Origin: a virus
DNA length: 20,066 nucleotides
Direction: 5' to 3' (one strand)
Virus record (IMG/VR): IMGVR_UViG_3300009159_000435
Span: 1 to 20,066 of that record
The notes under the pieces: model-generated
The model's input: the letters and a program-made list of their open reading frames with translations, nothing else
What the model was told of the DNA's origin: nothing
Database searches by the model: none
Part shown: positions 13,834-20,066 of the stretch, in pieces
Layout of the letters: every line of letters starts with the position of its first letter
Numbering within the stretch: the stretch's first letter is position 1
Position numbers and translations under genes: made by a program

Positions 13834-14415
13834 TTAAATCGAATTGCTGTGAGCAAATGGTTTTGTCACTATCCAACAACGACCCGATCTGCTGACTTTA
13901 ATATCCTGCGGGCCAAAGAAATCCCATACTGCTTGTTGCACACCTGGATATCCTTTGGTGTAATCATCACCGGCAAATCTTGATCCTGGACGCAATTTTG
14001 GCCACCATGCAGTTAGATCATTTGTGACCGCTTCATAACTATGCCCGGCATCCACATAACAAAAATCCACAGAATTATCTTCAAAGTCATCAGCAGCATC
14101 CCAACTGATTTTGCTCAGCATGGTAACCTGTTCTATTATCGGATTTAGATTTTGGCAAAAAATGTTTTCAAGGTCTTGCACAACATCTACATCATAAGCA
14201 ATTGCCGCTTCCCCTTTCCATGTATCTACACAGTAGAATGGACCTAGCTTATCACGGTTGATCAGTTCTACTACACAATAAGCTGCACTACGGCCGGTCC
14301 AGGATCCTAATTCAACCCAGGTACCACCAGCTGGAAATTGATCTAACACAATGTCAAGCATGATAGTATTCTTGTGACTCATAAATCCGTTGATGGTTTG
14401 ATAAAAATGCTCCAT
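13834..14415 (-). CDS. Class I SAM-dependent methyltransferase (Methyltransf_24-like)
   Basis: 193 aa. Motif I WVELGSWTGRSA (33-44), VDTWKGE at strand 2 (63-69), YVDAGHSYEAV (120-130) and AGDDY (148-152). The D-A-G-H-S-Y-E block is the hallmark of Methyltransf_24 proteins, many of which modify sugars or hydroxamates in surface-glycan clusters. First gene of the leftward set, with its ATG overlapping the divergent start region. No Shine-Dalgarno sequence is seen; a GGTAAATA octamer lies eight bases upstream. It differs from its neighbour at 13191 too much to be a recent duplicate. Confidence 0.78.
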   Translation of the reverse strand: MEHFYQTINGFMSHKNTIMLDIVLDQFPAGGTWVELGSWTGRSAAYCVVELINRDKLGPFYCVDTWKGEAAIAYDVDVVQDLENIFCQNLNPIIEQVTMLSKISWDAADDFEDNSVDFCYVDAGHSYEAVTNDLTAWWPKLRPGSRFAGDDYTKGYPGVQQAVWDFFGPQDIKVSRSGRCWIVTKPFAHSNSI

Positions 14416-14422
14416 GATATTT

Positions 14423-14430
14423 TATTTACC
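14423..14430 (-). promoter_or_regulatory. Possible late promoter, minus strand (GGTAAATA)
   Basis: Same octamer as at 1987-1994, eight bases before the leftward methyltransferase ATG, again opposite a plus-strand TAAATA box. Predicted initiation would be almost at the start codon, so this is weak. Confidence 0.3.
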
Positions 14431-14442
14431 GTTATATACGCC

Positions 14443-14450
14443 GATAAATA
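14443..14450 (+). promoter_or_regulatory. T4-type late promoter (GATAAATA)
   Basis: Seven of eight bases of TATAAATA, 15 bases before the ATG at 14465, in the divergent gap before the five-gene rightward operon. The predicted RNA start is near 14456, which favours ATG 14465 over ATG 14456 for the first gene. Confidence 0.55.
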
Positions 14451-14464
14451 TTTCTATGGACACT

Positions 14465-15223
14465 ATGAAAATTGTAATTGTTACCGGCGGGTTTGACCCT
14501 ATGCATTCTGGTCATGTGATGTATCTTAGAGATGCACGTAAACTTGGGCACATGTTAATTGTGGGATTGAACTCTGATGAATGGCTCACCCGCAAAAAGG
14601 GCAAACCATTCATGAACTATCACGAACGCTGGGCTGTGCTGCTGGGCTGTAGATATGTAGATGGCGTTATCAGTTTTGATGATGCCGACGGATCAGCATG
14701 TGATGCAATTCGCAAAGTCAAAGCTCAATATCCCGGCGCAGAAATAACCTTTGCCAATGGCGGAGATCGCACAAAAGAAAACATACCCGAAATGGTGTTT
14801 GATGATGTGGAGTTTGTGTTTGGGGTAGGCGGAGAGAACAAAGCCAACAGCAGCAGCTGGATCTTGGAAGAATGGAAAAAGCCCAAAACAGATCGTGCCT
14901 GGGGCTACTATCGTATTTTACATGAAGTTGGATCACATGTAAAACTCAAAGAACTCACTGTGATGCCCGGGCAACGACTCAGTATGCAACGTCATGAAAA
15001 ACGTGCAGAGTTTTGGTTTGTGGCCGAAGGTGAAGCCACAGTATACACCGTAGATCCGTACAGCACTGACTATGATTTGTTAGCCAGTCCTGCTCGGCAT
15101 CAACACACCTGGATTCGACTAGGAGAATGGCATCAGTTATGTAACGAAACTGATCAGTTGCTTAAACTAATCGAAATACAGTATGGTGAAGATTGCATAG
15201 AAGAAGATATTGAGCGCAAATGA
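14465..15223 (+). CDS. Nucleotidyltransferase-cupin fusion (heptose-1-P adenylyltransferase/cytidylyltransferase-like plus sugar isomerase-type cupin)
   Basis: 252 aa from ATG 14465; an ATG at 14456 adds three residues, and the open frame to 14414 crosses the promoter. Residues 1-140 are a cytidylyltransferase-like domain: GGFDPMHSGH (8-17) with the HxGH nucleotide site, GLNSDEW (34-40), and NSSSW (128-132) near the second, ISSTR-like site. Residues ~146-250 are a cupin: WGYYRILHEVG, LTVMPGQRLSMQRHEKRAEFW and an HQLCNETDQ block, as in mannose-6-phosphate isomerase type II C-termini. It probably activates a sugar phosphate (heptose- or glycerol-like) and binds or isomerises a sugar. It opens an operon whose next four genes are glycosyltransferase- or capsule-like, and its end overlaps the next start by ATGA. 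Confidence 0.8.
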   Translation: MKIVIVTGGFDPMHSGHVMYLRDARKLGHMLIVGLNSDEWLTRKKGKPFMNYHERWAVLLGCRYVDGVISFDDADGSACDAIRKVKAQYPGAEITFANGGDRTKENIPEMVFDDVEFVFGVGGENKANSSSWILEEWKKPKTDRAWGYYRILHEVGSHVKLKELTVMPGQRLSMQRHEKRAEFWFVAEGEATVYTVDPYSTDYDLLASPARHQHTWIRLGEWHQLCNETDQLLKLIEIQYGEDCIEEDIERK

Positions 15224-15912
15224 TCGACATCATACCAGTGTTTGTAGGGTACGACCCTAGAGAAGCAATTGCATTTCATGTGTGTACCAATAGCATAATT
15301 AGAAATGCCAGCAGACCAGTTAGTATTATTCCACTAGCATTGAATTTGTTCAAAGACTACAAGGAAACACATACTGATGGTAGTAATCAGTTCATCTACT
15401 CGAGATTCTTAGTGCCGCATTTGATGCAATACACCGGTCATGCTATCTTTATAGATGGTGACATGATTGTTCGTGGTGATATTGCTGAGTTATGGGATTT
15501 ACGAAATACTTCAATGGATGTGCAAGTGGTCAAGCACGATTACGAAACACGCATGACTGAAAAGTATCTTGGCAGCAAAAACGAAAACTATCCACGCAAG
15601 AACTGGAGCAGTGTTATGCTGTGGAACTGTAACAGTTTTCCTAATCGTAAGCTCACTCCTGAATTTGTTGAAAAATCCACCGGAGCAGAACTGCATAGAT
15701 TCACCTGGCTTGATGACGCTCGCATAGGAGAGTTACCTGCTGAATGGAACTGGTTGGATGTAGAATATGAATACAATCCACTAGCAAAATTGGTTCACTT
15801 CACACTAGGAACTCCTTGCTTTCATGAGTTTGCTGACCAAGGCGACTTCTCAGATGAGTGGCATAGAGAGCGTATCTTTACTGAATACTGTCAACAAAGA
15901 AATATATTATGA
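15220..15912 (+). CDS. Glycosyltransferase, GT8-like
   Basis: 230 aa. VGYDPREAIAFHV (9-21) is the donor-binding start. IFIDGDMIVRGDIAELW (76-92) carries the D-x-D metal site, and YPRKNWSSVMLWNC (124-137) and LPAEWNWL follow in the usual order. HFTLGTPCF near the C-terminus fits the H-x-x-G-x-x-x-P loop of GT-A retaining transferases. No signal or membrane segment: a cytoplasmic enzyme. The start shares four bases with the fusion gene and the end four bases with the next gene. The sugar is unknown, presumably the one activated by the first gene of the operon. Confidence 0.78.
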   Translation: MIDIIPVFVGYDPREAIAFHVCTNSIIRNASRPVSIIPLALNLFKDYKETHTDGSNQFIYSRFLVPHLMQYTGHAIFIDGDMIVRGDIAELWDLRNTSMDVQVVKHDYETRMTEKYLGSKNENYPRKNWSSVMLWNCNSFPNRKLTPEFVEKSTGAELHRFTWLDDARIGELPAEWNWLDVEYEYNPLAKLVHFTLGTPCFHEFADQGDFSDEWHRERIFTEYCQQRNIL

Positions 15913-16721
15913 GCAATTGGATTTTCCTAAGTAAAGGTGGTCAGGACGAGTATATAAACATGCTAGCCCACAGTGCAAAAATGCAACCAATGGATACTGA
16001 TCACTTTGATTATCATTATGATATAGCTGTGGATCGTAATCAGTTGGTACTACGTGGCATTCTCAAACACAAGATCATGAAAAAATGCCTAGCAGATGGT
16101 AACAATTTTTACTACATGGATTCAGGATATATTGGAAATAATGTAGGCAACAAAAACACACAAGGCATCAAACAATATCACAGGATTGTGCTCAATGACT
16201 TGCAGCACCGGACTATACGACCACGTCCTAGCGATAGATGGGATTTGTTGGGGATCACCCCTTCTGCTCGTCGACACGGACATAAAATTATACTAGCAGC
16301 ACCTGATGAAAAACCCTGCAAGTATTATGGTATTGATCAGCAACAATGGATCCAGGACACTGTGGCCAAAATCAAAAAATACACAGACCGGCCAGTTGTG
16401 GTTCGTGAACGTGCATCATTACGCATAGATAGAGTAATGAATCAGCCTCTGAGTCACGTGTTAACACAAGATGTGCATGCCTTGGTCACATTTAACAGTG
16501 TAGCAGCAGTAGAAAGTATACTGGCCGGAGTTCCTGCATTTGTGATGGCACCCAGTCATGTGGCAGAACCAGTGGCCAATCAAGATTTGGCCAAGATAGA
16601 AGATCCATTTTATCCTGATCGGGACTTGTTAGATGCGTGGTGCCACAGCATGGCATATGGACAATATCATGTGCGCGAATTAAAAAATGGCACAGCATTT
16701 AGAATGATGCAAGAAATATGA
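15909..16721 (+). CDS. Capsule-polysaccharide-biosynthesis-like protein (KpsC/S-like), copy 1
   Basis: 270 aa. The C-terminal half has IKKYTDRPVVVRERAS, then VHALVTFNSVAAVESILAGVPAFVM, then LAKIEDPFYPDRDLLDAWCHSMAYGQY. This is the 'T/V-x-x-S-x-x-A-x-E-x-x-x-x-G-x-P' donor-site pattern of the Kdo-transferase-like capsule proteins (GT-B fold). The following gene shows the same blocks, so the two are tandem paralogues, though only distantly alike. The N-terminal half is unlike anything I recognise. ATGA overlaps at both ends. Enzymatic activity is likely; the substrate is not known. Confidence 0.68.
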   Translation: MSNWIFLSKGGQDEYINMLAHSAKMQPMDTDHFDYHYDIAVDRNQLVLRGILKHKIMKKCLADGNNFYYMDSGYIGNNVGNKNTQGIKQYHRIVLNDLQHRTIRPRPSDRWDLLGITPSARRHGHKIILAAPDEKPCKYYGIDQQQWIQDTVAKIKKYTDRPVVVRERASLRIDRVMNQPLSHVLTQDVHALVTFNSVAAVESILAGVPAFVMAPSHVAEPVANQDLAKIEDPFYPDRDLLDAWCHSMAYGQYHVRELKNGTAFRMMQEI

Positions 16722-17683
16722 GAGTCGTAAGTTACACAGCTACATTGCCTAAAAAAGAGCAATACACTCCTGAAACTTTAAAGAACGCCACTGACAAAGT
16801 CAATACCTTAACGTACTTTGCTCAGGGTGTGAATGCACAAGAGGACGAAGGTATTGTAGAAACCAACATGACTTATCAGCCCAGCGATGTGGCTGTTATA
16901 CTAGGTTGGGTACATGAGCACGGCAAGACCGCATCACATCTACAATTTCGCCAGGAGATCCTAGATGGACAACGTGCATCAGGTGGTAGAACTATTATAG
17001 CTGACAGCAATCTGTTCTTGTACAAAAACAAAGAAAATCCCGGGTATTGGTTGCGTTATAGCTATGATGGTATCTTTGCCAACACTGGAGAATATTGTAA
17101 TCAAACTCCTGATCCTGCCAGATGGGGGTTGATTCAACAACACTACGGACTAGAACTAAAACCTTGGAGAGCTGCCGGCAATCATATCTTGTTATGTTTG
17201 CAACGCGATGGCGGATGGAGCATGGGTGGGTGGAATGTGATAGATTGGGCTATCAAAGCCATAGTTGAAATACGCAAGTATAGTGATCGTCCTATACGTA
17301 TCCGTCCCCATCCTGGAGACAAACGAGCTGTAAAATATTCTGACAGATTGCTGAAACTGTGTTTAGGTCGTCGAATACCTAAAATTGAAATTAGTCAATC
17401 AGCATCATCATTGACGCAAGATTTTGTTAATTGTTGGGCAGTTGTAAATCACAATTCCAGTCCGGGTGTGGCTGCTGCTATAGAAGGAATTCCAGTGTTT
17501 CTTACTGACCCAGATCGTAGTCAAGCACGAGATGTAGCAACGTTGTTGTTGAATCGAATTGAAAATCCTTTTATGCCTGATCGGCAAGAGTGGGTTCAAC
17601 GCATCAGTCAGTTCCATTGGAGTCACGAGGAATTGCGTACAGGTGTGTGTTGGGCACACATGAAAAAATGGGCAAAAAAATGA
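16718..17683 (+). CDS. Capsule-polysaccharide-biosynthesis-like protein (KpsC/S-like), copy 2
   Basis: 321 aa, about 50 longer than the copy before it, mostly in the N-terminal half (TLTYFAQGVNAQED, then VAVILGWVHEHG). The shared core is IRKYSDRPIRIRPHPGDK, then VVNHNSSPGVAAAIEGIPVFL, then NRIENPFMPDRQEWVQRISQ and a W-S-x-E-E-L-R-x-G end. The R-x-H-P-G block is typical of the active region of Kdo-transferase-like capsule enzymes; the first copy has R-E-R-A-S instead, so the two may differ in activity. ATGA overlaps at both ends. Confidence 0.7.
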   Translation: MRVVSYTATLPKKEQYTPETLKNATDKVNTLTYFAQGVNAQEDEGIVETNMTYQPSDVAVILGWVHEHGKTASHLQFRQEILDGQRASGGRTIIADSNLFLYKNKENPGYWLRYSYDGIFANTGEYCNQTPDPARWGLIQQHYGLELKPWRAAGNHILLCLQRDGGWSMGGWNVIDWAIKAIVEIRKYSDRPIRIRPHPGDKRAVKYSDRLLKLCLGRRIPKIEISQSASSLTQDFVNCWAVVNHNSSPGVAAAIEGIPVFLTDPDRSQARDVATLLLNRIENPFMPDRQEWVQRISQFHWSHEELRTGVCWAHMKKWAKK

Positions 17684-18447
17684 TACAAGTTATAACCAGT
17701 TTTAATCAAATATATTATGATCTCATTGGGCAAGACAGTGTGAATAGTTTCCTAGAACATTGGCCCAAGGATCTTTCAATCACCTGTTATGTAGAAGGAT
17801 TCTCACTACCTGAACATAAACGTATAAAACAAATTGATTTTGATCAGCTAGATCCTGATTATGAAAAATTCCAGTCAGACACAAGATTTAGTCAGTCAGA
17901 CAAGAAATTTTCAAAGAAAGCATACAGCGTTATGCATGCTTTGGTACATAGTCAAGCAGATTGGATTGTATGGCAAGATGCTGATGTTCTTACATTAAAG
18001 ACGGTTCCGCAATCATTGATTGATTCACTGCTACGGCCCGAGTGTCTCAGTATGTATATGGGTGTGACATATTATGAAAGCAAGTCTAGACAACCTGGTG
18101 AATGGTTATGTCCTGAAACTGGAATCTTTGCAGTGAACACCCGTCACAGAGAGTTTCATGCCTTTAGGACCGAATACATCAGACGTTATCATGAACGTGA
18201 CTACAAAGATCTTCGTAGATTCTACGACAATGATGTGTTTGGTGCAGCGTTGAATTCAGTAAATGCACAAAATAACGATTTGTGCTATGGGTTTGAAAAG
18301 AAATATAAAACACCAATGCCGCATACTGTGTTGGGACCATACCTGATGCATTACAAAGCTAAACATAGCAAAGCTGAATATTCCAAAGCAGATGTCAGCG
18401 AGATCTGCTTTGATCCTGACTTATCTCAGTACCCCGAAGACCAATAA
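17680..18447 (+). CDS. Glycosyltransferase-like protein, GT-A type
   Basis: 255 aa from ATG 17680, chosen because it overlaps the upstream stop as ATGA like the other operon genes; ATG 17668 and an earlier frame to 17590 are alternatives. VITSFNQIYYDLIGQDSVNS opens the fold, FSKKAYSVMHALV (77-89) and WIVWQDADVLTL (95-106) give the D-x-D site. It is a paralogue of the opposing gene at 18426-19250, which shares F-S-x-K-A-Y-S-V-x-H-A and the D-A-D site. Last gene of the rightward operon; its 3' end overlaps that gene by 22 nt tail to tail. Donor and acceptor unknown. Confidence 0.7.
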   Translation: MIQVITSFNQIYYDLIGQDSVNSFLEHWPKDLSITCYVEGFSLPEHKRIKQIDFDQLDPDYEKFQSDTRFSQSDKKFSKKAYSVMHALVHSQADWIVWQDADVLTLKTVPQSLIDSLLRPECLSMYMGVTYYESKSRQPGEWLCPETGIFAVNTRHREFHAFRTEYIRRYHERDYKDLRRFYDNDVFGAALNSVNAQNNDLCYGFEKKYKTPMPHTVLGPYLMHYKAKHSKAEYSKADVSEICFDPDLSQYPEDQ

Positions 18448-19250
18448 CGTTCGTTCCTGGGGCGGATGAGATCCTTGGCAAGACTACGTCCTGTGTCTTT
18501 TCGATTGCCTTTGAGGTGATCCAAATATGCTCCCCAGACTGTGTTGATCAGAGGATGCCCTTCACCTTGGATCAAACCTTCACTCCAGTTCAATACTCGC
18601 CATTCAGGATGAGCTGCTTGAACTTCTTTACGAGTTTCGTCAAATACCCAGCAGTCATTCCATTCAGCCATGGTCATGAGTCGACCTGAATCATATGCCA
18701 GTTGAAACTCTGCAAGCCATTTGCGTGTGATTGAATTTCGCAGATTCATTGCATACAATCCACATTCAGAGAACTTTCTTTCTCGCCCCAAATAAGCCAA
18801 GCCTACATCCGATGGCATTTGTAGCAACAAGAATGCTTCACTGAGACTGGTATGACATATCATATCAGCGTCCATCCAAAACAATACATCAGTGGCACAG
18901 TTAGCAGCAGCATGGAAAACACTGTATGCTTTGTGGCTGAATCGTATAGCATCCCAACGGAATCCAATACCCGGGGCTTTGCCTTTTTTATCTGCTGGTC
19001 CGGTTGCTACTTCGCCACGAGCTCTAGGGTCAGGTCCCCATCGTTGCTTGAATGCAACAATCTCTGGACTCAGTGCATGTAGATCTCTCACATGCAGATT
19101 ACTAGCTGATTGTGTGATTGTGCAATCTTCAGTATACACATACAGATCAACTGCGCTTGGCCAACTTTTTAAAAAAGTATCAATCATCCTGCTGGCATAC
19201 TTGTCGTACCCTGCTTGATTGAATGTAGTAACTACTGCATATTTGGTCAT
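18426..19250 (-). CDS. Glycosyltransferase-like protein, GT-A type
   Basis: 274 aa. VVTTFNQAGYDKYASRMIDT (6-25), RFSHKAYSVFHA (103-114) and VLFWMDADMICHTSL (122-136) parallel the gene at 17680 block for block. A stretch of about 20 extra residues (RWGPDPRARGEVATGPADKK) lies before the shared motif. The C-terminus has WSEGLIQGEGHPLINTVWGAYLDHLKG, probably the acceptor side. Its ATG overlaps the FkbM-like gene upstream by ATGA, so the two are co-translated: one would transfer and one would methylate. Substrate unknown. Confidence 0.7.
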   Translation of the reverse strand: MTKYAVVTTFNQAGYDKYASRMIDTFLKSWPSAVDLYVYTEDCTITQSASNLHVRDLHALSPEIVAFKQRWGPDPRARGEVATGPADKKGKAPGIGFRWDAIRFSHKAYSVFHAAANCATDVLFWMDADMICHTSLSEAFLLLQMPSDVGLAYLGRERKFSECGLYAMNLRNSITRKWLAEFQLAYDSGRLMTMAEWNDCWVFDETRKEVQAAHPEWRVLNWSEGLIQGEGHPLINTVWGAYLDHLKGNRKDTGRSLAKDLIRPRNERYWSSGY

Positions 19251-19969
19251 TCAAAATCCTTGTAGATAGTCGGTTGATAATCTTTCCAACACCAATGTTC
19301 TTGTATCATTGTTTTTATGTCCTGTAGCTCAACTTCAATTTGTGATAACACAGGCACATCAGGTATAGTGACTCTAGCAGGATCATAGTAAAAAGCATTG
19401 TGATTGCTGATACTATTTAATGTGAAAAATTTCATGCCATAATGTTCCCACAGTTTGGTGTATTTGCTCAAACTGGCTCCACAAAAAAATCTACGATCAT
19501 AAGTCTTTTTTCTTGCATTAGGGATATACGGAAAGCTGGCCTGTATTGTAGGTCCAAAGTGCTTGTTGATCTCTACACACACCGCAGCAGGGCGGAATCC
19601 TGCTTCTAATAATGCACGAGCAATTTCGTAGTCAAAACTGTCTATGTCAAGACTAAAGAAATCAGTGTTCCAATCAGCAACAGGCCTTAGAACATCTACT
19701 ATGTCGTCGGGAGTAATCATCTGTTTTAATTTAGTGATAGCATCACCCCAACGATTTGGAGTATCAGGTTCCCATTCTCTACCGTCGACTCCAACACCAC
19801 GATAGCCACGATCTAATAGATCCATGGTCATGTTTTGATTTCCTGTGCCAAATCCTATTTCTACAAAGGTTTGATGTGGATCTTGCAAACCATTGAGTAA
19901 GAGTTCAATAATACCAGTTTCGCCAAATTGACTGTGACCTTGTTTTTCGTATGGAAGAGTGAAGTGCAT
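19247..19969 (-). CDS. FkbM-like SAM-dependent methyltransferase
   Basis: 240 aa. GHSQFGETGIIELLL (11-25) and FVEIGFGTGNQNMTMDLLDRGY (35-56) contain motif I; GVGVDGRE (58-65) is the SAM-ribose acidic end. DFFSLDIDSFDYEIARALL (103-121) and VCVEINK complete the D-x-D and V-E-x-N blocks known from FkbM-type methyltransferases, which often O-methylate sugars. Cytoplasmic. First gene of a two-gene leftward unit; only 17 nt separate it from a divergent plus-strand start, and I see no TAAATA box there. Confidence 0.75.
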   Translation of the reverse strand: MHFTLPYEKQGHSQFGETGIIELLLNGLQDPHQTFVEIGFGTGNQNMTMDLLDRGYRGVGVDGREWEPDTPNRWGDAITKLKQMITPDDIVDVLRPVADWNTDFFSLDIDSFDYEIARALLEAGFRPAAVCVEINKHFGPTIQASFPYIPNARKKTYDRRFFCGASLSKYTKLWEHYGMKFFTLNSISNHNAFYYDPARVTIPDVPVLSQIEVELQDIKTMIQEHWCWKDYQPTIYKDFE

Positions 19970-19986
19970 ATATACTAGTTATCACT

Positions 19987-20066
19987 ATGAACATCAGTAT
20001 TTTTAATAAATTTGGCGCCCTCAATTCAGGGCCAGTATTTGAAGCATTTCGCAACGGTTGCAAAAA
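19987..20066 (+). CDS. Start of a glycan-related protein (runs off right edge)
   Basis: ATG at 19987, open through the last base; 26 residues visible: MNISIFNKFGALNSGPVFEA and then FRNGCK. The 'N-x-F-G-A-L-N-S-x-P-V-F-x-A-F' opening is one I associate with capsule- or glycosyltransferase-like proteins in phage glycan clusters, but this is memory and the fold cannot be seen. No Shine-Dalgarno sequence in the 17-nt gap. It would be the first gene of another rightward set. Confidence 0.5.
   Translation, partial: MNISIFNKFGALNSGPVFEAFRNGCK

Noticed and set aside
1-20066. CRISPR arrays, tRNA genes, insertion sequences, attachment sites
   Set aside because: Read for regularly spaced repeats, cloverleaf-like runs, transposase or integrase motifs; none seen by eye. 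Weak or degenerate tRNAs cannot be excluded without a covariance search.

Overview
The window looks like part of the genome of an uncultured T4-like myovirus (tailed phage) of an aquatic bacterium. Four things support this. There is a complete UvsW-type helicase and, at the left edge, the zinc-ribbon start of a gp61-type DNA primase. Genes are packed tightly, with ten 4-nt ATGA start/stop overlaps. A perfect TATAAATA T4-type late promoter is present. Several small proteins resemble families I remember from marine T4-like phages. I see no rRNA, tRNA, integrase, transposase or CRISPR. The host cannot be named from this sequence.

Layout. (1) 1-1971, minus: a tail/virion-type protein, an SGNH hydrolase and the primase N-terminus. 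(2) 2008-3203, plus: a late promoter with a two-gene cassette (unknown protein and a very AT-rich SGNH hydrolase), whose end overlaps the next minus gene by 74 nt. (3) 3130-8390, minus: a coupled series in which richer-GC phage genes (a miniature DNA-polymerase-III-alpha-like protein, a small virion-type protein, a zinc-finger protein and three conserved unknowns) alternate with sugar or methyl-transfer genes (exostosin-like and family-25-like glycosyltransferases, a methyltransferase). (4) 8428-9888, minus: uvsW. (5) 9923-11581, minus: a self-contained unit with two tandem sigma70-type promoters sharing the 12-mer GTTGACCGGTAT, an AAA+ ATPase, three tiny genes (27, 46 and 34 aa; two look membrane-spanning) and tandem terminators. 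(6) 11592-20066: a glycan region with three strand switches. It holds two minus-strand glycosyltransferases and two methyltransferases; a five-gene plus operon starting with a nucleotidyltransferase-cupin fusion; a convergent glycosyltransferase/FkbM-like methyltransferase pair; and the start of another plus gene.

How the genes may work together (inference). The glycan region could build or decorate a sugar: one gene activates it, several transfer it and four methylate it. The target could be the virion surface or the host envelope, and the two SGNH hydrolases, one coupled to a structural gene, could trim acyl groups from such glycans. The AAA+ unit is the only part with strong host-type promoters, so it is probably expressed early and separately from the late genes around it.
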